Source: Halothece sp. PCC 7418 (GTDB taxonomy: Bacteria > Cyanobacteriota > Cyanobacteriia > Cyanobacteriales > Rubidibacteraceae). Taken from it: a DNA stretch of 64,000 nucleotides. The notes beneath the pieces are model-generated. The model made no database searches, was not told where the DNA came from, and saw only the letters and a list, made by a program, of their open reading frames with translations. The DNA is taken from NCBI RefSeq assembly GCF_000317635.1, contig NC_019779.1, forward strand, positions 2,728,001-2,792,000. The letters are read 5' to 3'. Shown here piece by piece: positions 24,887 to 34,423 of the stretch (the stretch's first letter is position 1; each line of letters begins with the position of its first letter). A program made the position numbers and the translations under genes.

Positions 24887-26011
24887 ATGACTAGAGACGG
24901 GATTGGAATTCGGACCGCACAGGAAATGGCGGAACGCGAGGTTGGACAAATTCATGTTTATGATGGTGAAGGGAAAGGAAAATCTCAGGCTGCTTTGGGC
25001 GTGGTTTTACGTTCCATTGGTCTGGGGATTCATTCCAGAAGCACCAATAGAGTGCTGTTACTGCGATTCCTCAAAGGACCGGAACGGGTTTATGATGAAG
25101 ATGCTGCGATCGCTGCTTTGCAAAAAGGCTTTCCCCATCTGATTGACCAAGTTCGCACTGGCAGGGCGGAGTATTTTGGTAAAGATGAAATTACCCCCTT
25201 TGATGAACAAGAAGCCATCCGTGGTTGGAATATTGCTAAAGGCGCGATCGCCTCAGGATTATATTCAATTGTGGTCTTAGATGAATTGAATCCTGTTTTG
25301 GATTTAGGGCTTCTCTCAGAAGAGGATGTGGTCGATACTCTCAAAAATAAACCGCAACCGTTAGAAATGATTGTCACCGGTCGCGCTGCACCGCAAAGTT
25401 TGTTAGACTTAGCGAATCTGCACTCAGAAATGAAGCCTCACAGTGCTACAGATGCAGCCCTAGAAGGCATTGAAATTTACACAGGGGATGGCAAAGGAAA
25501 ATCTACCAGCGCCCTTGGAAAAGCCCTGCTTGCCATTGGTCGGGGAATTGATCGGGATCAATCGCATCGGGTTTTAATTATCCAGTGGTTGAAAGGGGGA
25601 ACCGGTTACACCGAAGATGCCGCGATCGCTGCTTTGAAGGCAAGTTATCCCAAACTTATTGATCATATCCGTTGTGGTCGTGATGCTATTGTCTGGCGCG
25701 GAAAACAGCAACCCGAAGACTACGAAGAAGCCGAACGCGGTTGGAAAATTGCCCTCGACGCGATCGAGTCGGGAACCTATAAAACCATTATCCTTGATGA
25801 ATTAAATCCCACTGTGGATCTCGAACTTCTTCCCGCCGAACCCATTGTCAAGGCGTTATCCAACAAACCTGATGGGACACAAGTCATTATTACGGGGCGT
25901 TGTTTTAATCGTCATCCCTTCTTCGATCTCGCTAGTGTGTATTCTGAGATGGTCTGTCATAAACATTATGTCTATGATGGGGTGGAACTGCGCCGTGGTG
26001 TTGATTATTAG
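24887..26011 (+). CDS. Tandem-domain CobA/CobO-like ATP:corrinoid adenosyltransferase
   Basis: Two homologous P-loop domains in one 374-aa chain: GEGKGKSQ at 27-34 and GDGKGKST at 200-207, each followed by VVLDELNP or IILDELNP and a VTGR/ITGR strand. This is the CobA/CobO (BtuR) fold that puts the adenosyl group on cobalamin or corrinoids. Single-domain enzymes are near 190 aa; the fused duplication probably makes an intramolecular dimer (inference). It is followed by a heptamer repeat tract and then dapL. Confidence 0.88.
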   Translation: MTRDGIGIRTAQEMAEREVGQIHVYDGEGKGKSQAALGVVLRSIGLGIHSRSTNRVLLLRFLKGPERVYDEDAAIAALQKGFPHLIDQVRTGRAEYFGKDEITPFDEQEAIRGWNIAKGAIASGLYSIVVLDELNPVLDLGLLSEEDVVDTLKNKPQPLEMIVTGRAAPQSLLDLANLHSEMKPHSATDAALEGIEIYTGDGKGKSTSALGKALLAIGRGIDRDQSHRVLIIQWLKGGTGYTEDAAIAALKASYPKLIDHIRCGRDAIVWRGKQQPEDYEEAERGWKIALDAIESGTYKTIILDELNPTVDLELLPAEPIVKALSNKPDGTQVIITGRCFNRHPFFDLASVYSEMVCHKHYVYDGVELRRGVDY

Positions 26012-26075
26012 TCATTGGTCATTGGTCATTAGTCATTAGTCATTAGTCATTAGTCATTGGTCATTAGTCATTGGT
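26011..26075. repeat. Heptamer tandem repeat tract (GTCATTR)
   Basis: About nine head-to-tail copies of GTCATTG/GTCATTA start at the stop codon of the CobO-like gene. Such short tandem heptamers are common between genes of cyanobacteria. Similar units occur at 3640-3660, 32611-32647 and 44650. Confidence 0.85.
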
Positions 26076-26182
26076 CTTCTAGCGATCATTGAACTACGCC
26101 AAAGAACAACGAACAAACTAAGAATTACTAAAGTACGACAGTTTGCTAGAATGCCAAAACTTGATTGCTCTTAATTACCGTT

Positions 26183-27421
26183 ATGGTCAAAATTAACGAA
26201 AACTACCTCAAACTGAAAGCGGGCTACTTATTTCCCGAAATTGCCCGTCGGGTGAATACCTTCGCCGAAGCCAATCCAGAGGCGCAAATTATTAAATTGG
26301 GCATTGGTGATGTTACCGAACCCTTACCCCAAGCCTGCTGTGATGCGATGGCAAAAGCAGTGGATGAAATGCGCGATCGCGCAACATTTCAAGGCTATGG
26401 CCCCGAACAGGGGTTTCCTTGGCTCAGAGAAAAAATTGCCACTCATGAGTATCAAAGTCGTGGCTGTGATATCTCTGCCGATGAAATCTTTATCTCTGAT
26501 GGCTCTAAATGCGACACAGGGAACATTTTAGATATCCTCGGTAAGGAGAATACCATTGCGGTCACTGACCCCGTATATCCAGTTTATGTGGATACTAACG
26601 TAATGGCGGGACACACGGGACCTGCAAACGAGGATGGCAAATATGAAGGCTTAATTTATATTCCCATCACCGCAGAAAATAACTTTACTGCGAAGATTCC
26701 CACCGATCAAAATGTTGATTTAATTTATCTGTGTTTTCCCAATAACCCCACTGGTGCGGTTGCTACAAAAGAACACTTGCAAGCCTGGGTAGATTATGCC
26801 AAATCGGTGAACGCACTGATTTTATTTGATTCTGCCTATGAAGCCTATATTACTGACCCCAGTCTTCCTCACTCCATTTATGAAGTAGAAGGGGCAAAAG
26901 ACTGCGCGATCGAGTTTCGTTCTTTCTCCAAAAATGCGGGTTTCACAGGGACACGCTGCGCCTTTACCGTCATTCCCAAAACCCTGAAAGCAAAAGCCTC
27001 TGATGGGTCAGACGTGCAAATCTGGCAACTGTGGAATCGTCGTCATTCGACCAAATTTAACGGCGTTTCCTACATTGTCCAACGCGGTGCAGAAGCCGTC
27101 TATTCCGAACAAGGACAAAAAGAAGTCAAAGGCTTAATCAACTTCTATCTCGAAAATGCTCAAATCATTCGGGATAAACTGACTGCAGCCGGGTTAACCG
27201 TTTATGGTGGGATTCACGCCCCCTACATTTGGGTGAAAGCCCCAGATGGACTCTCCAGTTGGGATTTATTTGATAAACTGCTTTATTCGGCGAATATTGT
27301 TGGCACTCCTGGATCTGGGTTTGGTGCAGCCGGAGAAGGCTATTTCCGCATCTCTGCATTTAACAGCCGAGAAAACGTAAACGAAGCCATGCGACGGATT
27401 ACCGAAAACTTAAAAGTTTAG
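26183..27421 (+). CDS. dapL: LL-diaminopimelate aminotransferase
   Basis: PLP enzyme that converts tetrahydrodipicolinate directly to LL-diaminopimelate, the one-step lysine/peptidoglycan route used by cyanobacteria and plants. The ATG at 26183 gives [20 protein letters not shown], the usual start (412 aa). The PLP-lysine segment [18 protein letters not shown], the [15 protein letters not shown] loop and the C-terminal [16 protein letters not shown] are present. It is followed by an inverted repeat (27431-27462). Confidence 0.96.
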   Translation: MVKINENYLKLKAGYLFPEIARRVNTFAEANPEAQIIKLGIGDVTEPLPQACCDAMAKAVDEMRDRATFQGYGPEQGFPWLREKIATHEYQSRGCDISADEIFISDGSKCDTGNILDILGKENTIAVTDPVYPVYVDTNVMAGHTGPANEDGKYEGLIYIPITAENNFTAKIPTDQNVDLIYLCFPNNPTGAVATKEHLQAWVDYAKSVNALILFDSAYEAYITDPSLPHSIYEVEGAKDCAIEFRSFSKNAGFTGTRCAFTVIPKTLKAKASDGSDVQIWQLWNRRHSTKFNGVSYIVQRGAEAVYSEQGQKEVKGLINFYLENAQIIRDKLTAAGLTVYGGIHAPYIWVKAPDGLSSWDLFDKLLYSANIVGTPGSGFGAAGEGYFRISAFNSRENVNEAMRRITENLKV

Positions 27422-27430
27422 AGATTTTAG

Positions 27431-27462
27431 GAGGGGAGAGGCTTAAGGGATCGTCTCCCCTC
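27431..27462 (+). terminator. Probable terminator hairpin after dapL
   Basis: GAGGGGAGA (27431-27439) pairs with TCTCCCCTC (27454-27462), starting 9 bp after the dapL stop. Only a short T-containing tail follows, so it may be a weak intrinsic terminator. Confidence 0.6.
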
Positions 27463-27475
27463 TTAACATTTGCAA

Positions 27476-27634
27476 TTAATCTGGATCTTCAACAAGGAGA
27501 TAGCCAATCTTGCAATCAGTCCCCTGACACTTCAAGACTGGACAATACTCGACATTAACTGTAAAAGTAAAGCAGTCATAGCGTACAACGGAGGTGTACG
27601 GTGGTGTCCCACAACGCCTTAAGGATTTTCCTCA
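27476..27634 (-). pseudogene. Cys-rich C-terminal gene remnant
   Basis: Fifty-two open codons on the minus strand encode ...PPYTSVVRYDCFTFTVNVEY, CPVLKCQGTDCKIGYLL and then VEDPD before TAA. Codon use looks natural, and the CxxxxCxxxxxC pattern could bind metal, but an in-frame stop precedes it and there is no start codon. I do not recognise the family. It lies in the 407-bp gap between dapL and the EF-G-like gene. Confidence 0.35.
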
Positions 27635-27752
27635 AAGCTCATCAAATTGGTTTTCCTTTAGAGGTCAGAATCGAGCTTCTGATGAGCATCACTGACACAC
27701 AAGTCAATCCAAATTATTCCTCAATTCTAAAAGACCTAAACCATTAATGTCA

Positions 27753-27790
27753 ACAAGCGAGCGAACTTTTCCAAAAAGTTAAACGCTTGT
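27753..27790. repeat. Composite hairpin between direct TAATGTCAA repeats
   Basis: ACAAGCG pairs with CGCTTGT and, inside it, AACTTTT pairs with AAAAGTT. TAATGTCAA lies just outside on both sides (about 27745 and 27795). This looks like a small palindromic mobile-element footprint, or a terminator for the EF-G-like gene that ends at 27829 on the minus strand. No better evidence is available. Confidence 0.4.
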
Positions 27791-27828
27791 CAGCTAATGT
27801 CAAGTAATAGTTGTATTAGGAAATAACT

Positions 27829-29856
27829 CTATTGGGTATTACGATTTGCCAAAACCTCCTGAGTGACTTTTTCTGGAACTTCTTGAAAGTGATGGGGTTG
27901 CCAATCAAAAAAGCCGACTCCCAGTGTCAGCGATCGCAGCTCGATAATAAAGTTTTGCATTTCGGCTTGGGGAAGATAAGCCGTTACCTGATCCCAGTTC
28001 AACCAATCGGTACAACTTTCATAGCCCATAATCTGTCCGCGATGTCCACTGACCAACTGCAAGACATTGGAGGTAAAGTCAGCGGGGGCATACACCTGTA
28101 TTTCTAAAATGGGTTCTAATAAAGTCGGTTGACAGTTGGGCATTCCTTCAGTCATCGCCAGACGGGCTGCTTGCTTAAACGCTTGTTCGGAACTATCCAC
28201 AGAATGAAACGAGCCATTGGTGAGGGTAACCGCCACATCCACCACCGAAAAGCCCAAGGGTCCTTCGGTCAAATAGTCTTGCACACCAGTTTTTACCGCC
28301 GGAATATACTGTTTCGGAATCGCACCCCCGACAATCGTATCTTCAAACTGAAAGCCTTCTCCTCGTCCTAACGGCTGGATATCGAGATAAACATCCCCAA
28401 ATGCACCATGTCCGCCAGTTTGATGTTTATAGCGTCCACGGGCTTGACTTCCCTGACGAATGGTTTCTTGATAGGGAACCTGAGGGAAATCTGTTTTCAA
28501 AGACAGGTTATATTTCCGCTGCAAGCGATCTAACGCCACTTGTAAATGAATCTCTCCTTGTCCCCAAAGCACGATTTCTTGGGTCTCATCGTTTTGTTCC
28601 CAAGCTAAGGCGGGATCTTCTTCTAACAGTTTTGCCAAGGCTTCGGTGAGTTTCACTTCATCCTTACGATGTTCTGGGGCAATGGCTAAGGCATAAACCA
28701 AGGACATTTTGTCTGGAGTGGGTAAGGGATCTGGATCATTATCACTACTGAGGGTGTCTCCAGTTTGGATGCCTTCTAGACGGGAGAGAGCAACAATTTC
28801 ACCAGCAAAGGCTTCGGGGACGGAAGTTTGCTGTTGTCCGAGGAGTTGATACATCCCCCCAGGACGAACCCCATTCAAACTCATATTACTGGTCAGTCGT
28901 CCTTGCCAGATACGGACTAAAGACAGTTTTCCCCCTTGCTGAGAGTAATATGTTTTCAGGACTTGGGCAATGGTGGGAGACTCAGCCTCTGGATTAACAC
29001 CACGCCGTTTTGCAGTCACCTCTGGTGAAGGGACTTCCGCCACTAATGTCGATAATAAAGGACGAACCCCATAATCTTGTTCAGCGATGCCAAAGCAAAC
29101 GGGAACAATTAAATCAGCGCTGACATCTTGCTTGAGATCTTGTCGGATTTCGTCGAGGGAAGGATTAATGTCTTCTAAAAGTTCTTCTAGCAGATGATCA
29201 TCAAATTCGGCCAGTCCTTCTAAAAGCTCATCACGGGCAACTTTTTCTCCTGCAACGGCAGTTTCAGGGGTAGAGACGGGATCTGCTTTGGTGCCGACAT
29301 GATATTTATAGGCTTGTTCTGTAATTAAGTCAATGTAACCAAGAATTGTTTGTCCTTGATACAGGGGATATTGCTGCGGGAGTAACGGACGAGGGGAAAC
29401 TGCTTTAATCGCTGCTAAAATTTCGGTAAAGGGATGGTTTGCCCGTTCCATTTTATTGAGAAAAATGAAGTGGGGAATTTCCCAATCATCCAGGAATTTC
29501 AAAATGGGGGCAAGGGTTAAGACGCGCTCCACAGTCGGTTCACAGACCACCACCGCTGCATCCACCCCAACGAGTGCATTTTGGGTTTCTTGGGCAAATT
29601 CGATGGAACCGGGACAATCAAGAAAGGTAAATTGCAAGTCGTCCCCTGTGGTGTAGGCAGTATTGATTTCTACAGTCATGGCGCGATCGCGCGCTTCAGG
29701 TAAATTATCGCCAACCGTATTCCCCTGTTTAATACTTCCTTTGCGACCGAGATTTCCAGAAACAAAGAGTAAACTTTCTAAAAGGGTCGTTTTGCCACTA
29801 CTTGCCGGACCAACAATTGCAATATTACGGGATTTTCTCGATACGTTATCATTCAT
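27829..29856 (-). CDS. EF-G-like translational GTPase
   Basis: A 675-aa protein with EF-G architecture: GTPase domain (G1 GPASSGKTTLL, G3 DCPG, G4 NKMERA), then domain II and the EF-G-type domain IV/V (YKHQTGGHGAFGDVYLDIQP, PILEIQVYAPADF). It is a divergent second EF-G-like factor rather than the main FusA, which has GHVDAGKTT in G1. I use the ATG at 29856 because GGAGG lies 7 bp upstream; the frame extends 9 codons further. Its role is unknown; it could act in ribosome recycling or in stress translation. Confidence 0.85.
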   Translation of the reverse strand: MNDNVSRKSRNIAIVGPASSGKTTLLESLLFVSGNLGRKGSIKQGNTVGDNLPEARDRAMTVEINTAYTTGDDLQFTFLDCPGSIEFAQETQNALVGVDAAVVVCEPTVERVLTLAPILKFLDDWEIPHFIFLNKMERANHPFTEILAAIKAVSPRPLLPQQYPLYQGQTILGYIDLITEQAYKYHVGTKADPVSTPETAVAGEKVARDELLEGLAEFDDHLLEELLEDINPSLDEIRQDLKQDVSADLIVPVCFGIAEQDYGVRPLLSTLVAEVPSPEVTAKRRGVNPEAESPTIAQVLKTYYSQQGGKLSLVRIWQGRLTSNMSLNGVRPGGMYQLLGQQQTSVPEAFAGEIVALSRLEGIQTGDTLSSDNDPDPLPTPDKMSLVYALAIAPEHRKDEVKLTEALAKLLEEDPALAWEQNDETQEIVLWGQGEIHLQVALDRLQRKYNLSLKTDFPQVPYQETIRQGSQARGRYKHQTGGHGAFGDVYLDIQPLGRGEGFQFEDTIVGGAIPKQYIPAVKTGVQDYLTEGPLGFSVVDVAVTLTNGSFHSVDSSEQAFKQAARLAMTEGMPNCQPTLLEPILEIQVYAPADFTSNVLQLVSGHRGQIMGYESCTDWLNWDQVTAYLPQAEMQNFIIELRSLTLGVGFFDWQPHHFQEVPEKVTQEVLANRNTQ

Positions 29857-29918
29857 CTCATTTCCTCCAAGATTAATTCCCAATTAAAATGGGATAGTTT
29901 CATCCTATCTTTGCAGCC

Positions 29919-29998
29919 TTGACATCCTCCACCCGCTAAATCAGAGAATATAGCGGGGGATTCCTCTCTTCACAGACAGGGCTTCCTGCTTCTTCCAC
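29919..29998. mobile_element. IS200/IS605-type end remnant
   Basis: CTTGACATCCTCC, then a hairpin CCCGCT...AGCGGG, GGATTCCTC and GGGCTTCCTGCTTC make up the pattern I know from cyanobacterial IS605-family right ends. There is no transposase or TnpB here, so it is a solo end left in the gap between the EF-G-like gene and the N-ATPase operon. Confidence 0.55.
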
Positions 29999-30025
29999 AT
30001 TCCGAATCAGGGTTTTTCCTTCTTT

Positions 30026-30937
30026 TTAGGATGAAGGATGATCACTCAGGGCTTCAAAACCAGAAACGACATCCAATAACTCAGAGGTAATCGCGCTTTG
30101 ACGTTGACGGCGATATTCAGAGGTGAGATCCGAGATCCGATCTTGAATGTTTTTCTCGGCTGATTGCATGGAGGATAAACGACTGGCATTTTCACTGGCG
30201 AGAGAGGCTGCTGCTGCAAGAAACAGGTAGAGAGAAAGATACTCGCGGATTAAAGCGGATAGAAATGCTTCTTCATCCATGGTTAAGAGGGGGATTTCAT
30301 TGGTTTGCCAACTCTGTTGACTGAGAGAATGCAACCAGTCTAAGTCGATGGGAAGTAATTGAAACTGACGGGGATTATAGGTGGTTCCGGTACTGGGTTC
30401 GTTGTAATAAAGAATCACGCGATCCACTTGTTTATGCAGTTGCCAGTCTTCAATGGCTAATAGAATTTCTGCGGTGAGATCGACAATAGCATCCACCGCA
30501 GCAGGAACAGCAAATTGTTGATATATTACTTTATTTTCACTTTCTAGAGGCGTTAATAATCGTTCTCCCGCGATCGCGATTAAAGGATCATTGTTTAATC
30601 CCAATGCTTGCAACTCCGACAAGGCAAAAGAGGCAATCCGTTCGTTAAATTGTCCACACAACCCGCGATCAGAGCCAAAAATAATCGCAGCAACCCGTTG
30701 AAACTCCACAGAATGAGAGGCAAGAAGCGGGGGAATGAGGGGTTCACCTTGAAAATGCCGTTGTTGCAATAGAATCTGAAACCCCGTTTCAATACTGCGA
30801 CTGTATTCCCCTAAAACATCCACAGCGCGTTCATATTGGCGAATACTCACCGCAGCTAGGGCTTTCATGGTCTTCACCACCGCTTGCAAGTCTTCTACAT
30901 GATGAATGGTCGCTTGCAGAGATTGGGCATTAGTCAT
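30026..30937 (-). CDS. atpG: N-ATPase gamma subunit
   Basis: Central rotor shaft. The 303-aa product has the long N-terminal helix ([31 protein letters not shown]), the [15 protein letters not shown] segment and the C-terminal coiled helix ([37 protein letters not shown]). It is the last gene of the operon and overlaps the atpA stop by 8 bp, which suggests translational coupling. The sequence differs clearly from ordinary cyanobacterial gamma, as expected for the N-ATPase branch. Confidence 0.92.
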   Translation of the reverse strand: MTNAQSLQATIHHVEDLQAVVKTMKALAAVSIRQYERAVDVLGEYSRSIETGFQILLQQRHFQGEPLIPPLLASHSVEFQRVAAIIFGSDRGLCGQFNERIASFALSELQALGLNNDPLIAIAGERLLTPLESENKVIYQQFAVPAAVDAIVDLTAEILLAIEDWQLHKQVDRVILYYNEPSTGTTYNPRQFQLLPIDLDWLHSLSQQSWQTNEIPLLTMDEEAFLSALIREYLSLYLFLAAAASLASENASRLSSMQSAEKNIQDRISDLTSEYRRQRQSAITSELLDVVSGFEALSDHPSS

Positions 30938-32474
30938 GGCGGATCTCCTCTTGCAGTTGCGTGGTTGTGTTCTTTAATGCTTGCGAGAGGGTGTCGATGT
31001 CTTCTTCACTCAATTTTTCTCCATTTTGAATCTGATCGCGCAGTTGAGACAATTCTCCATTCATCACGGCTTGCACCCGTGCTTCGGCTGTTTTAATCTG
31101 ATCTAACGGAATCTCATCAAACAGTCCATTATTCACTGCAAAGAGAATCGCAACTTGTTCGGCTGGGGTGAGAGACTTCGATTCTTTCTGTTTGAGGACT
31201 TCTCGCACCCGACGACCTCTTTCTAGCGTATGGCGGGTTTGTTCATCTAAACGAGTACCAAAACGGGCAAAAACTTCGACTTCTTGGAATTGGGAATAAG
31301 ACAGACGCAAATCAGAAGAGACTCGTCTGTAGGCTGGGAGTTGCGTTTTTCCGCCAACCCGAGAAACCGATTTCCCCACATCAACGGCGGGAAGAATCCC
31401 CTGTTGAAATAAGTTCGGAGACAGATAAATTTGACCGTCAGTAATGGAAATTAAATTGGTGGGAATATAAGCCGAAATATTTTGCGCTTGGGTTTCCACA
31501 AGAGGAAGGGCTGTCAAAGAACCGCCACCGAGTTCATCCCGCAGATGGGTTGCTCGCTCTAGCAATCGGGAGTGAATATAGAAAATATCCCCTGGATAGG
31601 CTTCTCGACCAGGCGGTCGTCGTAACAGCAGAGACAGTTCACGATATGCCCAAGCGTGCTGGGTAAGGTCATCATAAATAATCAGGACATCTCGACCTTG
31701 ATCGCGGAAATATTCGCCAATACTGGTCGCTGCATAAGGGGTAATATATTTTAAGCCCGGTGGTGATTCCCCAGGGGCAACTACAACCACGGTATAATCC
31801 ATGGCTTGGTGTTGGCGCAACCGATCAATCACTTTTGCCACTGCTGCACCCCGTTGCGCGATCGCGCAGTAAATACAAATCACGTTATGCTGTTTTTGAT
31901 TGAGAATGGTATCCACGGCAATGGCAGTTTTCCCAATTTGCCGATCACCGACAATTAGTTCTCGTTGTCCTCGTCCCACAGGAATTAGGGCATCAATCAC
32001 CTTAATTCCCGTTTGCAACGGCACTTCCACGGGGGCGCGTTCCATAATCCCTCGTGCTGGACGTTCTGTGGGTAAACGTTCACTGGTTTCAATCTCCCCT
32101 TTGTTATCGAGAGGGCGACCTAACCCATCCACCACCCGCCCTAACAACGCCTCACCCACGGGAACATCTAAAATGCGACCCAAACGATAGACTTTATCGC
32201 CTGCTTGCACTCCTTCACTGTCTCCGAGAAGAATCACGCCAATTTCTTCCGCATCAAGGTTAAAGGCAATTCCCAGTAACCCCTCGGGAAATTCAATCAA
32301 TTCATCCAAACGCGCCCCAAATAGCCCACTAACGGTCGCAATGCCACTGGAAACCGATTTCACGATTCCCACCTCATGGGCTTGTAAAGGGAAGCGATAT
32401 TGATCCAGCACGCTTTCCCATTGGGAGAAGGTGGTTTCAACTAAATGGGTTAGGGGATGATTATCTTCATTCAT
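30930..32474 (-). CDS. atpA: N-ATPase alpha subunit
   Basis: Regulatory nucleotide-binding subunit of F1. The 514-aa chain has the P-loop GDRQIGKT at 176-183, the [16 protein letters not shown] segment, the [33 protein letters not shown] region and the [10 protein letters not shown] motif. The C-terminus is longer than usual and acidic. About 160 bp of short heptamer repeats separate its start from atpF. Confidence 0.95.
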   Translation of the reverse strand: MNEDNHPLTHLVETTFSQWESVLDQYRFPLQAHEVGIVKSVSSGIATVSGLFGARLDELIEFPEGLLGIAFNLDAEEIGVILLGDSEGVQAGDKVYRLGRILDVPVGEALLGRVVDGLGRPLDNKGEIETSERLPTERPARGIMERAPVEVPLQTGIKVIDALIPVGRGQRELIVGDRQIGKTAIAVDTILNQKQHNVICIYCAIAQRGAAVAKVIDRLRQHQAMDYTVVVVAPGESPPGLKYITPYAATSIGEYFRDQGRDVLIIYDDLTQHAWAYRELSLLLRRPPGREAYPGDIFYIHSRLLERATHLRDELGGGSLTALPLVETQAQNISAYIPTNLISITDGQIYLSPNLFQQGILPAVDVGKSVSRVGGKTQLPAYRRVSSDLRLSYSQFQEVEVFARFGTRLDEQTRHTLERGRRVREVLKQKESKSLTPAEQVAILFAVNNGLFDEIPLDQIKTAEARVQAVMNGELSQLRDQIQNGEKLSEEDIDTLSQALKNTTTQLQEEIRHD

Positions 32475-32521
32475 GGCTTAATTTTTGGGTGGAGATTTAC
32501 TATAGATTACTTGTGGATAGT

Positions 32522-32647
32522 GACCAGTGACCAGTTACCAGTGACCAGTTACCAGTGACCAGTTACCAGTTACCAGTTACCAGTTACCAGTTACCAGTTA
32601 CCAAATAACAAATGACCAATGACTAATGACTAATGACTAATGACTAA
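32522..32647. repeat. Heptamer tandem repeats (GACCAGT/TACCAGT, then AATGACT)
   Basis: About eleven copies of RACCAGT/TACCAGT (32522-32602) are followed by four to five AATGACT units (to 32647). The second tract runs into the last codons of atpF. These sit inside the N-ATPase operon between atpF and atpA and may create the only long gap of the operon. Confidence 0.9.
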
Positions 32648-33407
32648 TATTAGTGGTAAATAATTCAGAAAATGTACGATCTAAATCTTGCAGATAATCA
32701 TCAACACTCCATCTCACTTCATGATCGCCAAATCGGGCTTCAATCCCAAAAATTAGATCGGGATTGGTTTCAAAGGTAATCGCATTACTATGGGTAAGGT
32801 TTTGCTTTTCAAGGGTGAGGGCAATTTGCTGTCGTTGCGGGGAGGATAACTCAAAGCCACTCCAAACCACAACATCTTCAATTCCTGTATTTTTAAGGTT
32901 AGATAATTCAGTTTCCTCATTATTACTCTGATCTTTTAAGCGTTCTAAAAAGAGAGCAATGGCTTGATCTTCTAACTCTGCATCTGCTAAATCTTGCAAA
33001 ACCCGACGACAAATGGTGATGGTTTCTTGCTGTAATTTTTGGCGCGATCGCGCATAGAAAGATTCTTTTTCTTGTTGTAAAGCCTCCTGCCATTGTTCCC
33101 GCCGTTGTTGAATTTCTTCCCGTGCCGATTGCCGTAATTGTTGACGTTTTTGTTCCGCTTCTGCTTTTGCTTCTGAGATCAAAGCCTCCCGTTGCGCTTC
33201 CAGTTCCGCTTGTTGATCGCGATATTTCTGGGCTTCTTGTTGGGCTTTTTCCTCTTGTTCTCGTGCATCATTCCAGCGTTCTTGCAGTTGACGTTGACGG
33301 TCATCCATCACCTTATTAATCGGTCGATACAAAAACCGCCAAAGTAAATAGACTAAGATGACAAAGTTAATAATTTGGGCAAAAAAGGTAAACCAATCAA
33401 ATAACAC
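32637..33407 (-). CDS. atpF: N-ATPase b subunit with delta-like C-terminus
   Basis: Stator stalk subunit. A normal F-type b is near 160 aa; this one is 256. It has one N-terminal membrane helix (FFAQIINFVILVYLLWRFLY), a long Gln/Glu/Arg coiled coil (about 35-150) and then a C-terminal part (about 175-256) with TFETNPDLIFGIEARFGDHEVRWSVDDYLQDL. That part resembles the end of the delta/OSCP subunit (normally DPSLIGG.RVG...DGS). No separate atpH lies in the operon, so b and delta functions are probably fused, as known for N-ATPases. Its last codons lie in a repeat tract. Confidence 0.88.
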   Translation of the reverse strand: MLFDWFTFFAQIINFVILVYLLWRFLYRPINKVMDDRQRQLQERWNDAREQEEKAQQEAQKYRDQQAELEAQREALISEAKAEAEQKRQQLRQSAREEIQQRREQWQEALQQEKESFYARSRQKLQQETITICRRVLQDLADAELEDQAIALFLERLKDQSNNEETELSNLKNTGIEDVVVWSGFELSSPQRQQIALTLEKQNLTHSNAITFETNPDLIFGIEARFGDHEVRWSVDDYLQDLDRTFSELFTTNISH

Positions 33408-33411
33408 GCTG

Positions 33412-33690
33412 TTACCCTCCTGCTTGGTTCAGAAAATGATTCCAGAATGGGTTCGCGAAAATCAAAATAATGGAAATCACAAAGCAGTAAATCGCCGTTG
33501 ATTCCACAAACGCCATCCCTACAAATAAGGTTCGCGTAATCGTGTTGGCTTTGTCGGGTTGTTGCGCTAACGCCCTTAAAGCATTGGCGAGGGCTAACCC
33601 TTCCCCAATCGCAGGTCCGATCGCGCCTAAGCCAATGGTTATTCCTGCGGTGAAAATCGAAACAATACCAATTAAACTTAGATCGTTCAT
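33412..33690 (-). CDS. atpE: N-ATPase c subunit
   Basis: Rotor-ring proteolipid of 92 aa with two membrane helices. Ion-site residues are clear: V62-E63-S64-T65 and Y68 in helix 2, the Na+-type V-E-S-T-x-x-Y pattern, and E30 in helix 1 (GPAIGEG) where Na+-ATPases often have Gln. The double carboxylate is typical of N-ATPases; Na+ coupling has been reported for a halophilic cyanobacterium, but H+ specificity has been argued for another N-ATPase ring. I use the ATG at 33690 (MNDLSLIG); the longer frame adds 20 basic residues. Confidence 0.94.
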   Translation of the reverse strand: MNDLSLIGIVSIFTAGITIGLGAIGPAIGEGLALANALRALAQQPDKANTITRTLFVGMAFVESTAIYCFVISIILIFANPFWNHFLNQAGG

Positions 33691-33694
33691 CGTC

Positions 33695-34393
33695 TTATCC
33701 ATCCTCTTGTTGACGTTTGGTCGTGCGTTGCGCTTCCATTCCCGAAGCAATGTAAACTAGAGCGAGAATCGAGAAGACATAGGCTTGAATCACTCCCACT
33801 AGCATTCCAAAAGCGCGGGTAATCGCAGGAAAGATTAAAGGAACTAAGACAACCAAAATGCCCACCAGCAAACTGGTACTCATGATATTCCCAAATAAAC
33901 GCACCGCCAGAGATAGGGTTCGGGAAATCTCGCTGATAATATTGAACGGTAGCATGATTGGCAAGGGCGAGATGTAACTTTTGAGGTAGTTGACAATCCC
34001 GACATTTTTAATCCCGTAAAACGGAACCGCCACTAAAACACAAATCGCTAAAGCAGCAGCGGTGGATAATGATCCCGCAGGGGATTCATAGTAGGGAAAG
34101 AGGGTCAACACATTCGATACGCCAATAAAGAGAAACAATGTCCCAATAAAGGGTAAAAACTGAGTGGGTTCTTGACGAATCCCTTCTCGGATTTGGGTGT
34201 TCAGTTGGTCAACAATAATTTCTAGGGTATTTTGCCAACGGGAAACGCGATTGGGATCAACCCCTAAATCTCGGGTAGCCAGCCAAGACGCAATGACTAA
34301 AATCAGCATCACCAGCCAGCTATAAACTAAAGTGGCGTTAATGACAATCCAGTCTCGTTGCCAAAAGATGATGTTATCGGGACTAATGTCCAT
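33695..34393 (-). CDS. atpB: N-ATPase a subunit
   Basis: Membrane stator channel of 232 aa with about five to six helices. The essential Arg is R165 in SLAVRLFGN, followed by the ALVYIASGMEAQ end. It lies 4 bp upstream of atpE on the same strand. The length is typical for the N-ATPase branch, shorter than the housekeeping protein. Confidence 0.94.
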   Translation of the reverse strand: MDISPDNIIFWQRDWIVINATLVYSWLVMLILVIASWLATRDLGVDPNRVSRWQNTLEIIVDQLNTQIREGIRQEPTQFLPFIGTLFLFIGVSNVLTLFPYYESPAGSLSTAAALAICVLVAVPFYGIKNVGIVNYLKSYISPLPIMLPFNIISEISRTLSLAVRLFGNIMSTSLLVGILVVLVPLIFPAITRAFGMLVGVIQAYVFSILALVYIASGMEAQRTTKRQQEDG

Positions 34394-34423
34394 AGTGGTA
34401 TCCCTTAATGCGAGTGACGAATC

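Noticed and set aside
26011-26075. CRISPR array
   Set aside because: The units are 7-bp head-to-tail repeats without spacers.
32522-32647. CRISPR array or origin iterons
   Set aside because: The repeats are continuous heptamers of two kinds with no spacer pattern and no replication gene nearby.
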